Part shown: piece by piece, positions 27,990 through 36,756 of the stretch
Position numbering within the stretch: position 1 is the first letter of the stretch
How the letters are laid out: every line of letters starts with the position of its first letter
From: an uncultured delta proteobacterium
GTDB lineage: Bacteria > Myxococcota_A > Polyangia > Polyangiales > Polyangiaceae
DNA length: 55,420 bases
Direction of reading: 5' to 3'
NCBI GenBank assembly: GCA_903870415.1
Contig: CAIQDA010000117.1
Span: 1-55,420, forward strand
The notes under the pieces: generated by a model
What the model saw: only the letters and a program-made list of their open reading frames with translations
Database searches by the model: none
Told to the model about the DNA's origin: nothing
Program-made: the position numbers and the translations under genes

Positions 27990-29346
27990 TGTGCTCCCGG
28001 CGCCGCTCGCTCGTCTTGGTTTCGGCAGTGCCCGCGGTCACCAGCTCGTAGAGCACGGCGCGCTTTCCGTCTTTCTTGCGAAGCACCCGCCCGAGACGCT
28101 GAACGTGTTCGCGGACCGAGCCGCTCCCCGACAGCACGATGGCCACGTTTGCATCGGGCACATCAACGCCTTCGTTCAACACCTTCGCCGTGGCGACGGC
28201 GGTGAAGGTTCCCGACGCGAGCCCGTCGAGAATGTGCGCGCGCTCCGCTTGCTTCGTCTCGTGCGTGATGGCCGGAATCAGAAAGCGACGGGAGACGCCG
28301 TACGTCGTCGCCGCATCTTGCGAAAAGACGATCGCCCTGTCGTGACGATGGCGGTCGAGAAGGTGTTCGAGAAACTCGAGCTTCGCCGAGGCGGCAAAGG
28401 CTATTTGACGGCTTACGAGGTACGCATCAAAGGCTCGTCGCCCTCGCGTCGACCTGGAAACGGCCTGGAGAAAGCGCGCCCACCCATCCGGGCCTCCGAT
28501 GGGAATTCGCTCGTCCGAGAGAAAGTCGCGAAAGAGCGCTCGCTCCTCATCGTAACGGGCGCGCTCGTCCGGCGTCAGGTCGACCTCGATGCGCTCGACC
28601 TCGTAGTCCGACAGAAATTCACCGCTCAGCTCGACGATGTCGCGGCGGTACGCAATCGCACCAATGAGCGCGGGGTAGTCGGATTCACGCCCGTCGGAAC
28701 GCTCGGGTGTCGCACTCAGACCGAGGCGAAACGGCGCAAGACTTTGCTTCGCCGCAAGCGCATACGACTCGCTTGGCAAGTGGTGAGCCTCATCGAAAAC
28801 GAGGAAGCCGAAGCGAGCACCCAGGTGCTCCATATGGGCGTACGCCGAGTCGTAGGTCGACACGGTGATGGCCTCGACGTGATGCTCTCCACCGCCGAGC
28901 GCACCTATGGGAATACGAAAACTAGCCGACAGTAAGCCGCGCCACTGACGCAAGAGATCGAGCGTGGGCACGAGCACGAGCGTCGAGCGTCGCGCATCGG
29001 CGATCGCCATGACCGCGAGGTGCGTCTTCCCTGCCCCCGTTGGCAAGACCACGACCGCACGACGTCCTGCTTTTTTCCACGCAACAAACGCCTCGGTTTG
29101 GTACGGCCGCGGCTCCCGACGCACCGCTTCTGCGAACGCCGTGACCTCGTAGGCTCGTGCGAGGTCGTCAAGCTCAAGCCCCTTATCGCGCAAGGCGAGA
29201 ATCGTCGCGGCGTACGCAAGCGCCGGCGCGCGCCAACATGCGGAGCGCTTGTCCCATGCCCACATCGTGGTCGGGGCTTCGGCCGTCTCGTCGAGACCGC
29301 GAAGCTCAAGCGTCCCTGCGCGAAATCGGAGCTCGAGCGACGCCAT
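27976..29346 (-). CDS. XPB/Rad25-like superfamily 2 DNA helicase
   Basis: A 456-residue DNA helicase. The N-terminal 80 residues resemble the XPB damage-recognition-like segment. Helicase motifs: Q-like region PRPYQTEAF, motif I PTGAGKTH, motif II FDEAHHLPSES, motif III GLSATPERSDG, motif V LNEGVDVPDANVAI and motif VI QRLGRVLRKKDG. The XPB RED motif position reads RSD. The QRLGRxLRKK form of motif VI and the gene pair with Bax1 point to the XPB family rather than to generic DEAH helicases. It would open DNA around lesions for its nuclease partner. It is the first gene of a three-gene overlapping operon. Confidence 0.9.
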   Translation of the reverse strand: MASLELRFRAGTLELRGLDETAEAPTTMWAWDKRSACWRAPALAYAATILALRDKGLELDDLARAYEVTAFAEAVRREPRPYQTEAFVAWKKAGRRAVVVLPTGAGKTHLAVMAIADARRSTLVLVPTLDLLRQWRGLLSASFRIPIGALGGGEHHVEAITVSTYDSAYAHMEHLGARFGFLVFDEAHHLPSESYALAAKQSLAPFRLGLSATPERSDGRESDYPALIGAIAYRRDIVELSGEFLSDYEVERIEVDLTPDERARYDEERALFRDFLSDERIPIGGPDGWARFLQAVSRSTRGRRAFDAYLVSRQIAFAASAKLEFLEHLLDRHRHDRAIVFSQDAATTYGVSRRFLIPAITHETKQAERAHILDGLASGTFTAVATAKVLNEGVDVPDANVAIVLSGSGSVREHVQRLGRVLRKKDGKRAVLYELVTAGTAETKTSERRREHSAYR

Positions 29347-29441
29347 GGCCGAAGAGGCATAGCCATCGCATCGATCCGGTTCAATCGCCGCACGAAGGAT
29401 TCGACGGGGATTTACTCACGCCGTCGCACGAAGGCCGCGTG

Positions 29442-30011
29442 TCAGCCGCCCGCGAGGCTCGCGCACGCGCTTTGGCAGTTTTGGCCGAGGCACTGAAGCA
29501 GCCCGGCGATGGTCTGGAATTCCGACGGAGGGATGTTGCACGCCTGGACGCACGCGAAGCCGCCTCCACCGGCGCCGCCGGCGAAACACTGCGCCGCACA
29601 CGAGAGCCCCTGCATGCACGAGACGCTCGAGAAGCACGTTCCCGCTTGCTGCGGGCACGACTGAAACGCACACGCGCTGCACGTGGCGAGGCTGCTTCCT
29701 GCGTCGGGCGTCGGCGTCGTGCCGGAATCGCGGCGTCCACCATCACGGCCACCGTCTCGTCCACCATCGGACGGCGGAGCGCCTGCATCAACGGGAGGCA
29801 CCGACCCGTCGACGGCATCGACACTTCCGTCGAGCTCGAGGGCCGCATCCGCTTGCACGCCCCCGTCCGTCGCCACAGCACCGTCCGCAAGCGCGCCACT
29901 GTCCGCGAGCGTCAGCGCATCGGAGGCAGGGTCGACGAGGTCCGTGCGTGCCCCGCACGCGGCCAAAACAGTGATGACGAAAGGCGAGAGGAAAGAAGCA
30001 GCGCGACGCAT
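29442..30011 (-). CDS. Cys-rich lipoprotein with Asp/Ala/Gly linker
   Basis: A 189-residue exported protein. The signal ends VLAAC at a lipobox (MRRAASFLSPFVITVLAAC). A linker of about 90 residues is almost entirely Asp, Ala, Gly, Val and Pro, including RDGGRDGGRRDSG. The C-terminal 80 residues hold twelve cysteines, enough for six disulfides. This composition is typical of abundant myxobacterial surface lipoproteins with unknown function. The frame opens 33 bases earlier but ATG 30011 starts the signal. Confidence 0.85.
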   Translation of the reverse strand: MRRAASFLSPFVITVLAACGARTDLVDPASDALTLADSGALADGAVATDGGVQADAALELDGSVDAVDGSVPPVDAGAPPSDGGRDGGRDGGRRDSGTTPTPDAGSSLATCSACAFQSCPQQAGTCFSSVSCMQGLSCAAQCFAGGAGGGGFACVQACNIPPSEFQTIAGLLQCLGQNCQSACASLAGG

Positions 30012-30119
30012 GGTGCCGTGTGTAAGCCGCTCCGCGCGAGACACAAGGCACCGAAGGTCACTCGCGCGGAGGACTTCAGTGCAAGCACCCGGGAGCGCAT
30101 GAAGCTGTAACGCCGCTCG

Positions 30120-31391
30120 TCAGCGCGAAAGCAGAACGCCCGCGACCGCAATCGCGAGAAGGCATGCGCCGACGATCACCGGAACGACCCACGCGGGACG
30201 CGACGATGCAGCCTTTGGCGCGTCGTCTGTGGGCCACGCGATGCGCTGCGGAGGGGCGTCGACCTCGCCTGCCGCCGGACCGGAACGGAAAGCCGCGTCC
30301 ATGTTCGCGCCAAGAGAGACGGGTGCCGGAGCGGCAACCATGGCCTGAGCATGGGCCGCCGTGATGCGCGCTTCGAGGTCGGCGATGGGCGTTTTTGCCC
30401 ACATGAGCGAGTCGCCCTCGAGGCCGAAACCGCGGCCGAGTTCCGTCGCGAACGCGCCGACCGTTGCGGTGCGGATGTCGGGCTTCTTGGCGAGGGCATG
30501 TTCGATCGCGTCGTCGACGCCCGGCGGAATCTCCACGCCGGTTCCCGCGAGCACTTGGCTCGGGAGACGCGGTTCGTTCATGAGAATCGCCATGAGAACT
30601 TGCGGCCCGTTCGGACCGTCGAAGGGACGCTTGCCCGTGAGGCACTCGCACGCAATGGCTCCGCACGCGAACACGTCTGCGCGACCGTCGAGGGTCTGCG
30701 AGCCGCTCGCTTGCTCGGGCGCCATGTAAAATGCCGTGCCGATGGTCGTTCCCATGGCCGTGAGCTTCTTGACGTCGCCCTTGTTCACACGAACCGAGCC
30801 GAAGTCGAGAACCTTCACGAGGTCGCCGTCGCGCGTGCCGCAGAGAAAGATGTTCTCTGGCTTCAGGTCACGGTGAACGAAGCTGCGTCGATGGGCCTCG
30901 TCGAGGCCGATCGCCATTTGCGAAAACATGCGCACGAGACGCGCAGGCGACATCGTCGTGTCGCGTTCGAGGTGAGTCCGGAGCTCCTCGCCCTCGAGGA
31001 ATTCCATCGAGAGAAACCAGCTTCCAACGGTTTCGTCGTGCTGAAAGTCGTAGACCGCGATGATGTGATCGTGCGGAAGCGACGCGCTGATTTCGAACTC
31101 GCGCTGAAAGCGTGCGCGAGCCACTTCGTCCTTCGCGACGTTCGGATGAAGGACCTTGATCGCGACGCGCTCGTTCCGCTTTCGATCGATGCCCTGGTAG
31201 ACCCGCCCCATGCCGCCGTCGGCGACGAGCCGGCGAACCTCGTGATGTCCGCCCAACGTGCGCCCGATGAGTGGGTCGCTGTTCTGCGGCGCCGGAGGCA
31301 CCAAGCTCGCCGACGTGAGCTTCGCCCCGTCGAAAGGGCAGAAGCCGGAGTTGTCGGGAAAGACCCGCTGGCAGGTAGGGCAGCTCTTCAT
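30120..31391 (-). CDS. Ser/Thr protein kinase with N-terminal zinc ribbon and C-terminal membrane helix
   Basis: A 423-residue eukaryotic-like kinase. The N-terminus MKSCPTCQRVFPDNSGFCPF is a zinc-ribbon module with Cys4, Cys7 and Cys18. The kinase domain (about 45-310) has the glycine loop VADGGMGRVYQG, catalytic lysine VAIKVL, HRDLKPENIF, DFGSVR (DFG) and MAPEQ, all intact. An Ala/Pro linker leads to a single C-terminal transmembrane helix (about 400-420) that would place the kinase on the cytoplasmic side of the inner membrane. The start at 31391 begins the zinc ribbon. It follows the coiled-coil zinc-ribbon gene by seven bases. It may phosphorylate ligands of the FHA protein elsewhere in the window. 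Confidence 0.95.
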   Translation of the reverse strand: MKSCPTCQRVFPDNSGFCPFDGAKLTSASLVPPAPQNSDPLIGRTLGGHHEVRRLVADGGMGRVYQGIDRKRNERVAIKVLHPNVAKDEVARARFQREFEISASLPHDHIIAVYDFQHDETVGSWFLSMEFLEGEELRTHLERDTTMSPARLVRMFSQMAIGLDEAHRRSFVHRDLKPENIFLCGTRDGDLVKVLDFGSVRVNKGDVKKLTAMGTTIGTAFYMAPEQASGSQTLDGRADVFACGAIACECLTGKRPFDGPNGPQVLMAILMNEPRLPSQVLAGTGVEIPPGVDDAIEHALAKKPDIRTATVGAFATELGRGFGLEGDSLMWAKTPIADLEARITAAHAQAMVAAPAPVSLGANMDAAFRSGPAAGEVDAPPQRIAWPTDDAPKAASSRPAWVVPVIVGACLLAIAVAGVLLSR

Positions 31392-31398
31392 GGAAATG

Positions 31399-32109
31399 TC
31401 AGGGGTTCGCGGCGTAGATGAGACGCTGGCAAGACGGGCATTGATCGATGATCGCGTCGCGTCGAAGCTTCTGGAAGAAGGTCGGAGGCAACGCCATCTG
31501 ACAGGAATTGCATCGGCCGCCGAACGCCTTCGCGAGGGCGGTGCCGCGGCGCTCGCGCACCTGATCGTACTTGCGAAGAAGCGGTGGTGCGAGCTGCGTT
31601 TCGATCGCGCGACGCTCGGCAATTTTTCCGTCGCGCGCGCCTTGCGCCTCACCGGCCGTGCTCGCGTAACGGTCGCCGTCGCCGCTGATTTCCTTATCGA
31701 GAGCCTTCTCGCGAACGTTCAGCGCTTCGGTCTCTGCGCGCAAACTCGTGAGGAGTGCATCTTGATGCTCGACCTCGGTTCGCTTGTCGCGCGAAAGCCG
31801 CTGAAGCTCCTCACGCTCGCGTTCGACCGTCTGCACGTCGACGAGCTTGTGAACACGAAACTGACGGTCGCGCGCTTGCTCGCTCTGTCGTCCAAGGTTT
31901 CGCACCTCGTCTTCGAGGGCGCGCTTCTTGACTTCTTCGTCGTGCTGCCTCGTCTCGAGGACCTGGTGCGCCACCACGAGCGTGGCTCGCTCCGCTGCAA
32001 TCTTTTGAAGGCGCCCTTCGGACTGCGCGAGTGTCGTGGTGAGGGAAGCTATGGACTCGTCTAGGGCCGCAAGCGCCTCGAGGAGGGCAATCGATGCGGA
32101 AGCACTCAT
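31399..32109 (-). CDS. Coiled-coil protein with C4 zinc ribbon (CT398-like)
   Basis: A 236-residue protein. Residues 1-175 are a long, charged coiled coil; residues 195-236 hold a C4 zinc ribbon with CNSCQMALPP and CPSCQRLIYA. This is the architecture of the widespread C4-type zinc-ribbon family typified by Chlamydia CT398/CdsZ, some of which interact with secretion-system or RNA polymerase partners. The short spacing to the kinase gene (seven bases) suggests co-transcription. It begins 20 bases from the tRNA gene. Confidence 0.9.
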   Translation of the reverse strand: MSASASIALLEALAALDESIASLTTTLAQSEGRLQKIAAERATLVVAHQVLETRQHDEEVKKRALEDEVRNLGRQSEQARDRQFRVHKLVDVQTVEREREELQRLSRDKRTEVEHQDALLTSLRAETEALNVREKALDKEISGDGDRYASTAGEAQGARDGKIAERRAIETQLAPPLLRKYDQVRERRGTALAKAFGGRCNSCQMALPPTFFQKLRRDAIIDQCPSCQRLIYAANP

Positions 32110-32129
32110 GGCCGTTATCTTTCGTGAAG

Positions 32130-32203
32130 TAGGCCCACCTGGATTCGAACCAGGACGAACCCGGTTATGAGCCGGGGGCTCTGACCAATTGAGCTATGGG
32201 CCC
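32130..32203 (-). tRNA. tRNA-Ile with CAU anticodon (lysidine type)
   Basis: A 74-base cloverleaf on the minus strand. Acceptor arms are GGGCCCA and TGGGCCT, with one G-U at 1-72 and discriminator A. The D arm is AGCTCAATTGGTCAGAGC, the anticodon arm CCCGG-CTCATAA-CCGGG, and the T arm CCTGG-TTCGAAT-CCAGG. The anticodon is CAU. The GGCTCATAACC loop and C4-G69/C5-G68 pairs fit tRNA-Ile2, whose C34 is changed to lysidine by TilS, rather than elongator Met. A 1-72 mismatch, expected of the initiator, is absent. The CCA end is not encoded. The gap to the next gene (32204-32487) shows nothing else. Confidence 0.93.
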
Positions 32204-32487
32204 GGTGCGCCGTGGGCGACGTGCACGCAAGAGATCGAGCGTGACCGGCAACCACCAGCGGCGCACGTTAGCGAAGACGGGCCATTGGCGGAAGCACTCC
32301 GTGCCCATGCCTCGGGAATAAGGGCGGCGCACACACGCGAATGACGCGCGTCCGAGGCTTCCTCGCCGCGCAACCCCTGACGTCGAGGCCCGCAGAACTC
32401 CAGGCACACACACGCGAGCCGGCGAACGCGACGAGACGCTCCAATCGCCCACGAAAGGGCCTCTTCCGCATCGCGAGAACCTCGCGG

Positions 32488-33711
32488 TCACTCGCGGGGC
32501 ACAGCCCACGTGCATCGGTGTCGGCGCGCGGAACTTCCGGTCTCGTCGTCGCGCGTGAACCAGACATCAAGAACCGGCCCCGCGACTCGCGCTCCGATCA
32601 CCGCCTCGACACTTCCGAGCGGCAACGACCCCGCGCGAGGCCCAAGGACCGCGAGGCGACAGTCCACCAGTTCGAGCACGTCGGACCCAACGCCTGTCGC
32701 AACGGCGAGGTCTTCAACAGGGAAAACCCTGCTTCCCCGACGAACGGGCACCTCGGCGACCGCGACTTTTTTTCCGGCGGCCATCACCGCTTCGACCGCG
32801 GCGATCGTCCCGCCACGGATGACCCGCCGCGACATCACGAGCAGCGCACGACGCGCCAGCGTAGGTCCGATCCATTCGGCGCCGGTCGCGAGCGGAAAGG
32901 CCCCCAAGCGCGCCCCGGCCGCGTCGAACACCACGAGACTCGCCGCGCCGCGCTCTTCTCCGGACCCTTCGAGCGCCGCAACCGGAACGTCTCGCTTCAC
33001 GTCGGCTTTCGGAAGGTCACCTTCCACGCGCACCGCAACCGCGAGCGCGCCGTTTGGCCCGAGGAGCAGCGTGGGTGACGACGCGTCCGCGAGGACGACT
33101 TCTTGATTTTTTGCTGACGCCGTCACGACTCGGAGGACAACGCCACGCGCGTCGGTTGCGGCCACGACAACGCGACCGTCTGCGAGCGCGAGCGCATCGA
33201 GCGCAAGCTCATCGCCCAGGACGAGCGGCGACTCCGCCTCGGTGCGCTCCGCCGCGGAGAGAACCCAGCGCGGAGACCCGCCAAGCACAAGCCGCACAAA
33301 TCGCGGTCGATCGGTTGCGCCGACCGAGACCCAGGGCGGAGCGTCTCCGTCGACGAGAGGGCCTTCGAAGGGGGCCGATGCGGACCGTGCAAGCACGAGC
33401 GACCGATGCGTGCGCGCGCGCCCTTCGCCCGCTTGAAACGTGAGAGTGAGGGCTTCTTCATCGGCAGGCAACGAGGATATTCCCAAGGAAATCTCGTGCG
33501 GAACCGGCGCCTCGGCAAGGGCCTTCGCCTCGCAGCTCCACCGCGCGCCGGGGCCCGAGTCACCGGCGTCGAGCGTCACGGCGTCGGTCGCCGCACCGGA
33601 GCGCGTGAGAGACGGGTCAACGTGACGCTTGCATCCTGCAACCAATACGAGAGCGACCGATGTCGCCATCGGCCAGAACCTGAAGGCCCGCGCGAGGGCG
33701 CTGCGCCTCAT
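32488..33711 (-). CDS. Hypothetical lipoprotein, coupled to the homocysteine methyltransferase/MTHFR gene
   Basis: A 407-residue exported protein with lipobox VLVAGC after MRRSALARAFRFWPMATSVA. The mature part is Ala/Val/Asp-rich with repeated short beta strands (for example ALADGRVVVAATDARGVVLRVV), suggesting a beta-propeller-like fold, but no family is recognised. Its ATG overlaps the stop of the upstream methyltransferase/MTHFR gene by three bases (33709-33711 against 33708-33710), so translation is coupled although a functional link is not obvious. Two Cys near the end (DCRL, RCTW) may pair. Confidence 0.82.
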   Translation of the reverse strand: MRRSALARAFRFWPMATSVALVLVAGCKRHVDPSLTRSGAATDAVTLDAGDSGPGARWSCEAKALAEAPVPHEISLGISSLPADEEALTLTFQAGEGRARTHRSLVLARSASAPFEGPLVDGDAPPWVSVGATDRPRFVRLVLGGSPRWVLSAAERTEAESPLVLGDELALDALALADGRVVVAATDARGVVLRVVTASAKNQEVVLADASSPTLLLGPNGALAVAVRVEGDLPKADVKRDVPVAALEGSGEERGAASLVVFDAAGARLGAFPLATGAEWIGPTLARRALLVMSRRVIRGGTIAAVEAVMAAGKKVAVAEVPVRRGSRVFPVEDLAVATGVGSDVLELVDCRLAVLGPRAGSLPLGSVEAVIGARVAGPVLDVWFTRDDETGSSARRHRCTWAVPRE

Positions 33712-35591
33712 GGTGTGACGAGGTAGCCGTCGACGACTTCGAGGGCGAGCTCATGGCGTTCGAGGGGCGGCATGATGTACGCGCCCGCGATGCGTCCGTG
33801 AAATTGCGCAAGCATTTCCCTGGCGATCGCAACGCCTTCTTTTCTCGCCGAGACGCCGGTTCCCGCCTTGCGCATGCGCTCCCGCACGGGTTCCGGAATC
33901 TGCATTCCCGGCACTTCGTTGTGCAGGAACTCGGCGTTTCGCGACGACGCAAGCGGCAAGAGACCAAGGAGCACCGGGATGCCAATCGCCTCGGCGTCTC
34001 CAAGAAAGCGCTCGACAGTGTGTGCATCATACACAGGCTGCGTCATGACGAACTCCGCACCCGCAAGCTTCTTTTCCTTCAAGCGACGAAGCTCTCGCTC
34101 GTAGTCGAGGGCCGCAGGCTCCGCGCCCGTTGCGAGCACGAAGGCAGTGCCAGAACCCAGCGGTTTTCCAGCGGGATCGATGCCGTGGTTCAGACGCGTG
34201 GCGAGCTTGAGAAGGCCAATCGAGTCGAGGTCGTAGACCGCGGTCGAGTCCGGAAAGTCGCCCATCTTCGGCGGGTCGCCGGTGATGATCACGAGGTTGC
34301 GAATGCCGAGCGCGTGCGCACCGATGAGATGCGCGATTTGGGCGAGCAAGTTTCGGTCGCGACCACACACATGAAGGATGGCTTCAACGCCCGACTCCGC
34401 GAGACGCACCGCCATCGCGAGGTTGCTCATGCGCGCCTGCGCCCTTGCGCCGTCGGCGATGTTCACGACGTCGACGCCGCCGGCCACGAGCCCCTTGGCC
34501 GCAGCGATGGTGCGCGCGAGATCGACGCCCACCGGCGGGTTCACTTCAACGCTGACGATGAACTTCTTGCCCAGCTTTTCTCCGAGCTTGCTGCGCTCGG
34601 CGATGGGAGGCGGGCGCACGCTCGCCGAGGTGGTGACGTCGTACGCGACGCCCCGAGCTTCGCTCTCGTCTACCGCTTCGTCGCCGTCGGTCGCCTTGGC
34701 CATGCGAGCCGCCGCGGCCACGCGTTTGATGTGGTCCGCCGTGGTACCGCAACACCCGCCTACGGCCGCGACACCTACCTTAAACATACGACGCGCATAC
34801 ACGCCAAAGTATTCCGGCGTCGTCACGTAAACCATACGCTCATCGACCCGCTGCGGGAGGCCTGCATTCGGGTACGCGATGACCGGCAGCCCCGCCGCGG
34901 TCATGCGCCGAACGGCCTCGAGGACGTGCATGGGACCATCGCTGCAGTTTACACCTACCGCCGAGGCACCCCATTCGCGCGCAAGTCGTGCAATTTCCCC
35001 TGCGTCCGTTCCGTCGGCCATTCGGCCCGCTTCGTCGAGGGTCACGACCGCGAGCACGGGAAGCTTATGCCCCGACGCCGCGAGCGCCGCTTCAATGCCC
35101 ACGCGAAGCTCGACCGGCTGACGCATCGTCTCGACGACAAGCCCGTCGATGCCCGCTTCGCAAAGCGCGTCCGCCTGTTCGCGGAGCGCGTCGCCCACTT
35201 TCGACAAGTCGTCCGCGCCTGCATCACCAAGGAAGTAGCCGCTCGGACCGATGGCCCCGATGACGAAGGCGCGACCTTCTGCCGCCTCGCGCGCGACGGC
35301 AACACCCGCGCGATTGAGCTCCTTCACGCGGTGCACCGCCCCGTGACGCTCAAGGCGAAGGGCGTTGGCCCCGAAGGTGTTCGTCTCGAGAATTTGCGCA
35401 CCGGCGAGCACGTAGTCCCGATGGATGGCGGCGATGAGTTCCGGGCGCGAGACGTTCAGACCCTCGAAAAGCGCGCTGTAGAGCACGCCGCGCTCGTAGA
35501 TCTGCGTCCCCATGGCACCGTCGAGCACAAGGGGCTCGCGACCAAGAGTTTCGAGTAAGGATCGTTCGCCAGGCCTCTGATTGACCGCCAC
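33708..35591 (-). CDS. Fused homocysteine S-methyltransferase / methylenetetrahydrofolate reductase (YitJ type)
   Basis: About 627 residues. The first half is a homocysteine methyltransferase barrel with LDGAMGTQIYERG and zinc ligands in GVNCSDGP and GGCCGTTADH. The second half is a MetF-like flavin barrel (FIVSVEVNPPVGVDL, NIADGARAQARMS, ITGDPPKMGDFPDST, FVMTQPVYD). The Bacillus homologue is YitJ (612 residues). The enzyme could both reduce methylene-THF and make methionine. The start is uncertain: the frame runs to ATG 35663, but that would overlap the divergent glycosyltransferase gene; GTG 35591 fits the family length, with a weak Shine-Dalgarno. The window also carries metH at 4 kb. Confidence 0.93.
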   Translation of the reverse strand: MAVNQRPGERSLLETLGREPLVLDGAMGTQIYERGVLYSALFEGLNVSRPELIAAIHRDYVLAGAQILETNTFGANALRLERHGAVHRVKELNRAGVAVAREAAEGRAFVIGAIGPSGYFLGDAGADDLSKVGDALREQADALCEAGIDGLVVETMRQPVELRVGIEAALAASGHKLPVLAVVTLDEAGRMADGTDAGEIARLAREWGASAVGVNCSDGPMHVLEAVRRMTAAGLPVIAYPNAGLPQRVDERMVYVTTPEYFGVYARRMFKVGVAAVGGCCGTTADHIKRVAAAARMAKATDGDEAVDESEARGVAYDVTTSASVRPPPIAERSKLGEKLGKKFIVSVEVNPPVGVDLARTIAAAKGLVAGGVDVVNIADGARAQARMSNLAMAVRLAESGVEAILHVCGRDRNLLAQIAHLIGAHALGIRNLVIITGDPPKMGDFPDSTAVYDLDSIGLLKLATRLNHGIDPAGKPLGSGTAFVLATGAEPAALDYERELRRLKEKKLAGAEFVMTQPVYDAHTVERFLGDAEAIGIPVLLGLLPLASSRNAEFLHNEVPGMQIPEPVRERMRKAGTGVSARKEGVAIAREMLAQFHGRIAGAYIMPPLERHELALEVVDGYLVTP

Positions 35592-35648
35592 GGACCTGTC
35601 GGTAGGCTCCTTGAGGCCCTGACGCAAGGGGCCGGAGATGCGGAGACC

Positions 35649-36719
35649 ATGAAGATCCTTCACCTCGTTCAGTCACTCGCCCTCGGCGGGCAAGAGATGC
35701 TGATCGTGCGCTTCGCCGACGCGTTTCGATCGCGTGGTCACGAGATCGTCGTGGTGCCCCTCATCCCAGGCGGAATACTGGAAGATCGCTTGCCGGCGCG
35801 CGAGCTCATGCCGGTGCCTCGACGCCACGGTCGCGACCCGCTTCTCATCGCTCGGCTTGCGTGGGCGATGCGTCGTGCGAGGCCCGACGTGGTCCACACG
35901 CACAACGACTCGCCTCTCGTTTATGGCGTCCCCGCGGCGAAGCTCGCAGGGGTGCCGCGCGTCATCCACACGAAGCACGGGGCGAAGGCGCCTCCGCGCC
36001 ATGGGGCGTTGCGCACGCTCCTGTGCCGCGGCCTCGATGCGTTCGTGGCGGTCTCCGGCGAAACAGCCGATCGCGCTCGGGCCGATGGGGTGCCACCATC
36101 GAAGCTCGTCACCATTTCGAATGGCGTTCCGACGAAGGATTTTGCAGCCGATCCGCAGGCGAGAGTCGCGGTGCGCGCTGACCTTGGAATTGCGAACGAA
36201 GCCTTCGTCGTCGGAACGCTTGGTCGCCTCGTTCCCGAAAAGTGCCCGGAACTTTTGCTCGAAGCCATGGCTCCGCTTCTCACGAAAGGTGCACACCTCA
36301 TCTATTGCGGCGACGGTCCCGAGCGCGCCCGCCTCGAGCAGTTGATTGCACGGGACCAGCTGCCAAACGTGCACGTGCTCGGAGCTCGCCGCGACACGGC
36401 TCGGGTTCTCGCCGCCCTCGACGTCTTCGCACTTTCGTCGGCCATCGAAGGTCTTCCGCTCGCGCTCGTGGAAGCCATGGCGACGTCGCTTCCGGTGGTG
36501 GCCGCGGACGTCGGAGGCATTCGCGAAGCCACGCTCGATAACGCGCGTATCGTGCCGCCCGCAGACGCCGAGTCGCTGCGAAGCGCGATTCTCGAACTGT
36601 GGATTTCGCCTAGCCTTCGCGGCGCCCTCGGAGCGGCGGCGTGCGCGCGGGCCCGAGAGCACTTTGACTTTGAGCGCGTCGTCGATCGCTACGAGGCCTT
36701 GTACGAAGGTCGCACATGA
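35649..36719 (+). CDS. Family 4 glycosyltransferase
   Basis: A 356-residue GT-B enzyme. It begins MKILHLVQSLALGGQEM, the classic N-terminal strand-Gly loop. The acceptor domain includes VVHTHNDSP and IHTKHGAK. The donor domain contains ISNGVPTKDF, LGRLVPEKCPELLLEAM and SSAIEGLPLALVEAMATSLP, the last with the EX7E catalytic pair (Glu in AIEG and Glu in LVEA). It is predicted to add a sugar, donor unknown, probably in surface polysaccharide or glycolipid synthesis. A GGAG lies four bases before the ATG. The gene is divergent from the MTHFR fusion; the small membrane protein follows after 37 bases. Confidence 0.93.
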   Translation: MKILHLVQSLALGGQEMLIVRFADAFRSRGHEIVVVPLIPGGILEDRLPARELMPVPRRHGRDPLLIARLAWAMRRARPDVVHTHNDSPLVYGVPAAKLAGVPRVIHTKHGAKAPPRHGALRTLLCRGLDAFVAVSGETADRARADGVPPSKLVTISNGVPTKDFAADPQARVAVRADLGIANEAFVVGTLGRLVPEKCPELLLEAMAPLLTKGAHLIYCGDGPERARLEQLIARDQLPNVHVLGARRDTARVLAALDVFALSSAIEGLPLALVEAMATSLPVVAADVGGIREATLDNARIVPPADAESLRSAILELWISPSLRGALGAAACARAREHFDFERVVDRYEALYEGRT

Positions 36720-36756
36720 GGTCGCCCGAAGCGGGGACTCTTGGTAGGTGGGCCCG

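Noticed and set aside
32130-32203. Integration site at the tRNA gene
   Set aside because: No integrase, no direct repeat of the tRNA 3' end and no change in composition on either side.
35592-35663. Longer start of the methyltransferase/MTHFR fusion at ATG 35663
   Set aside because: It would overlap the divergent glycosyltransferase start at 35649, and the added residues do not resemble the family.
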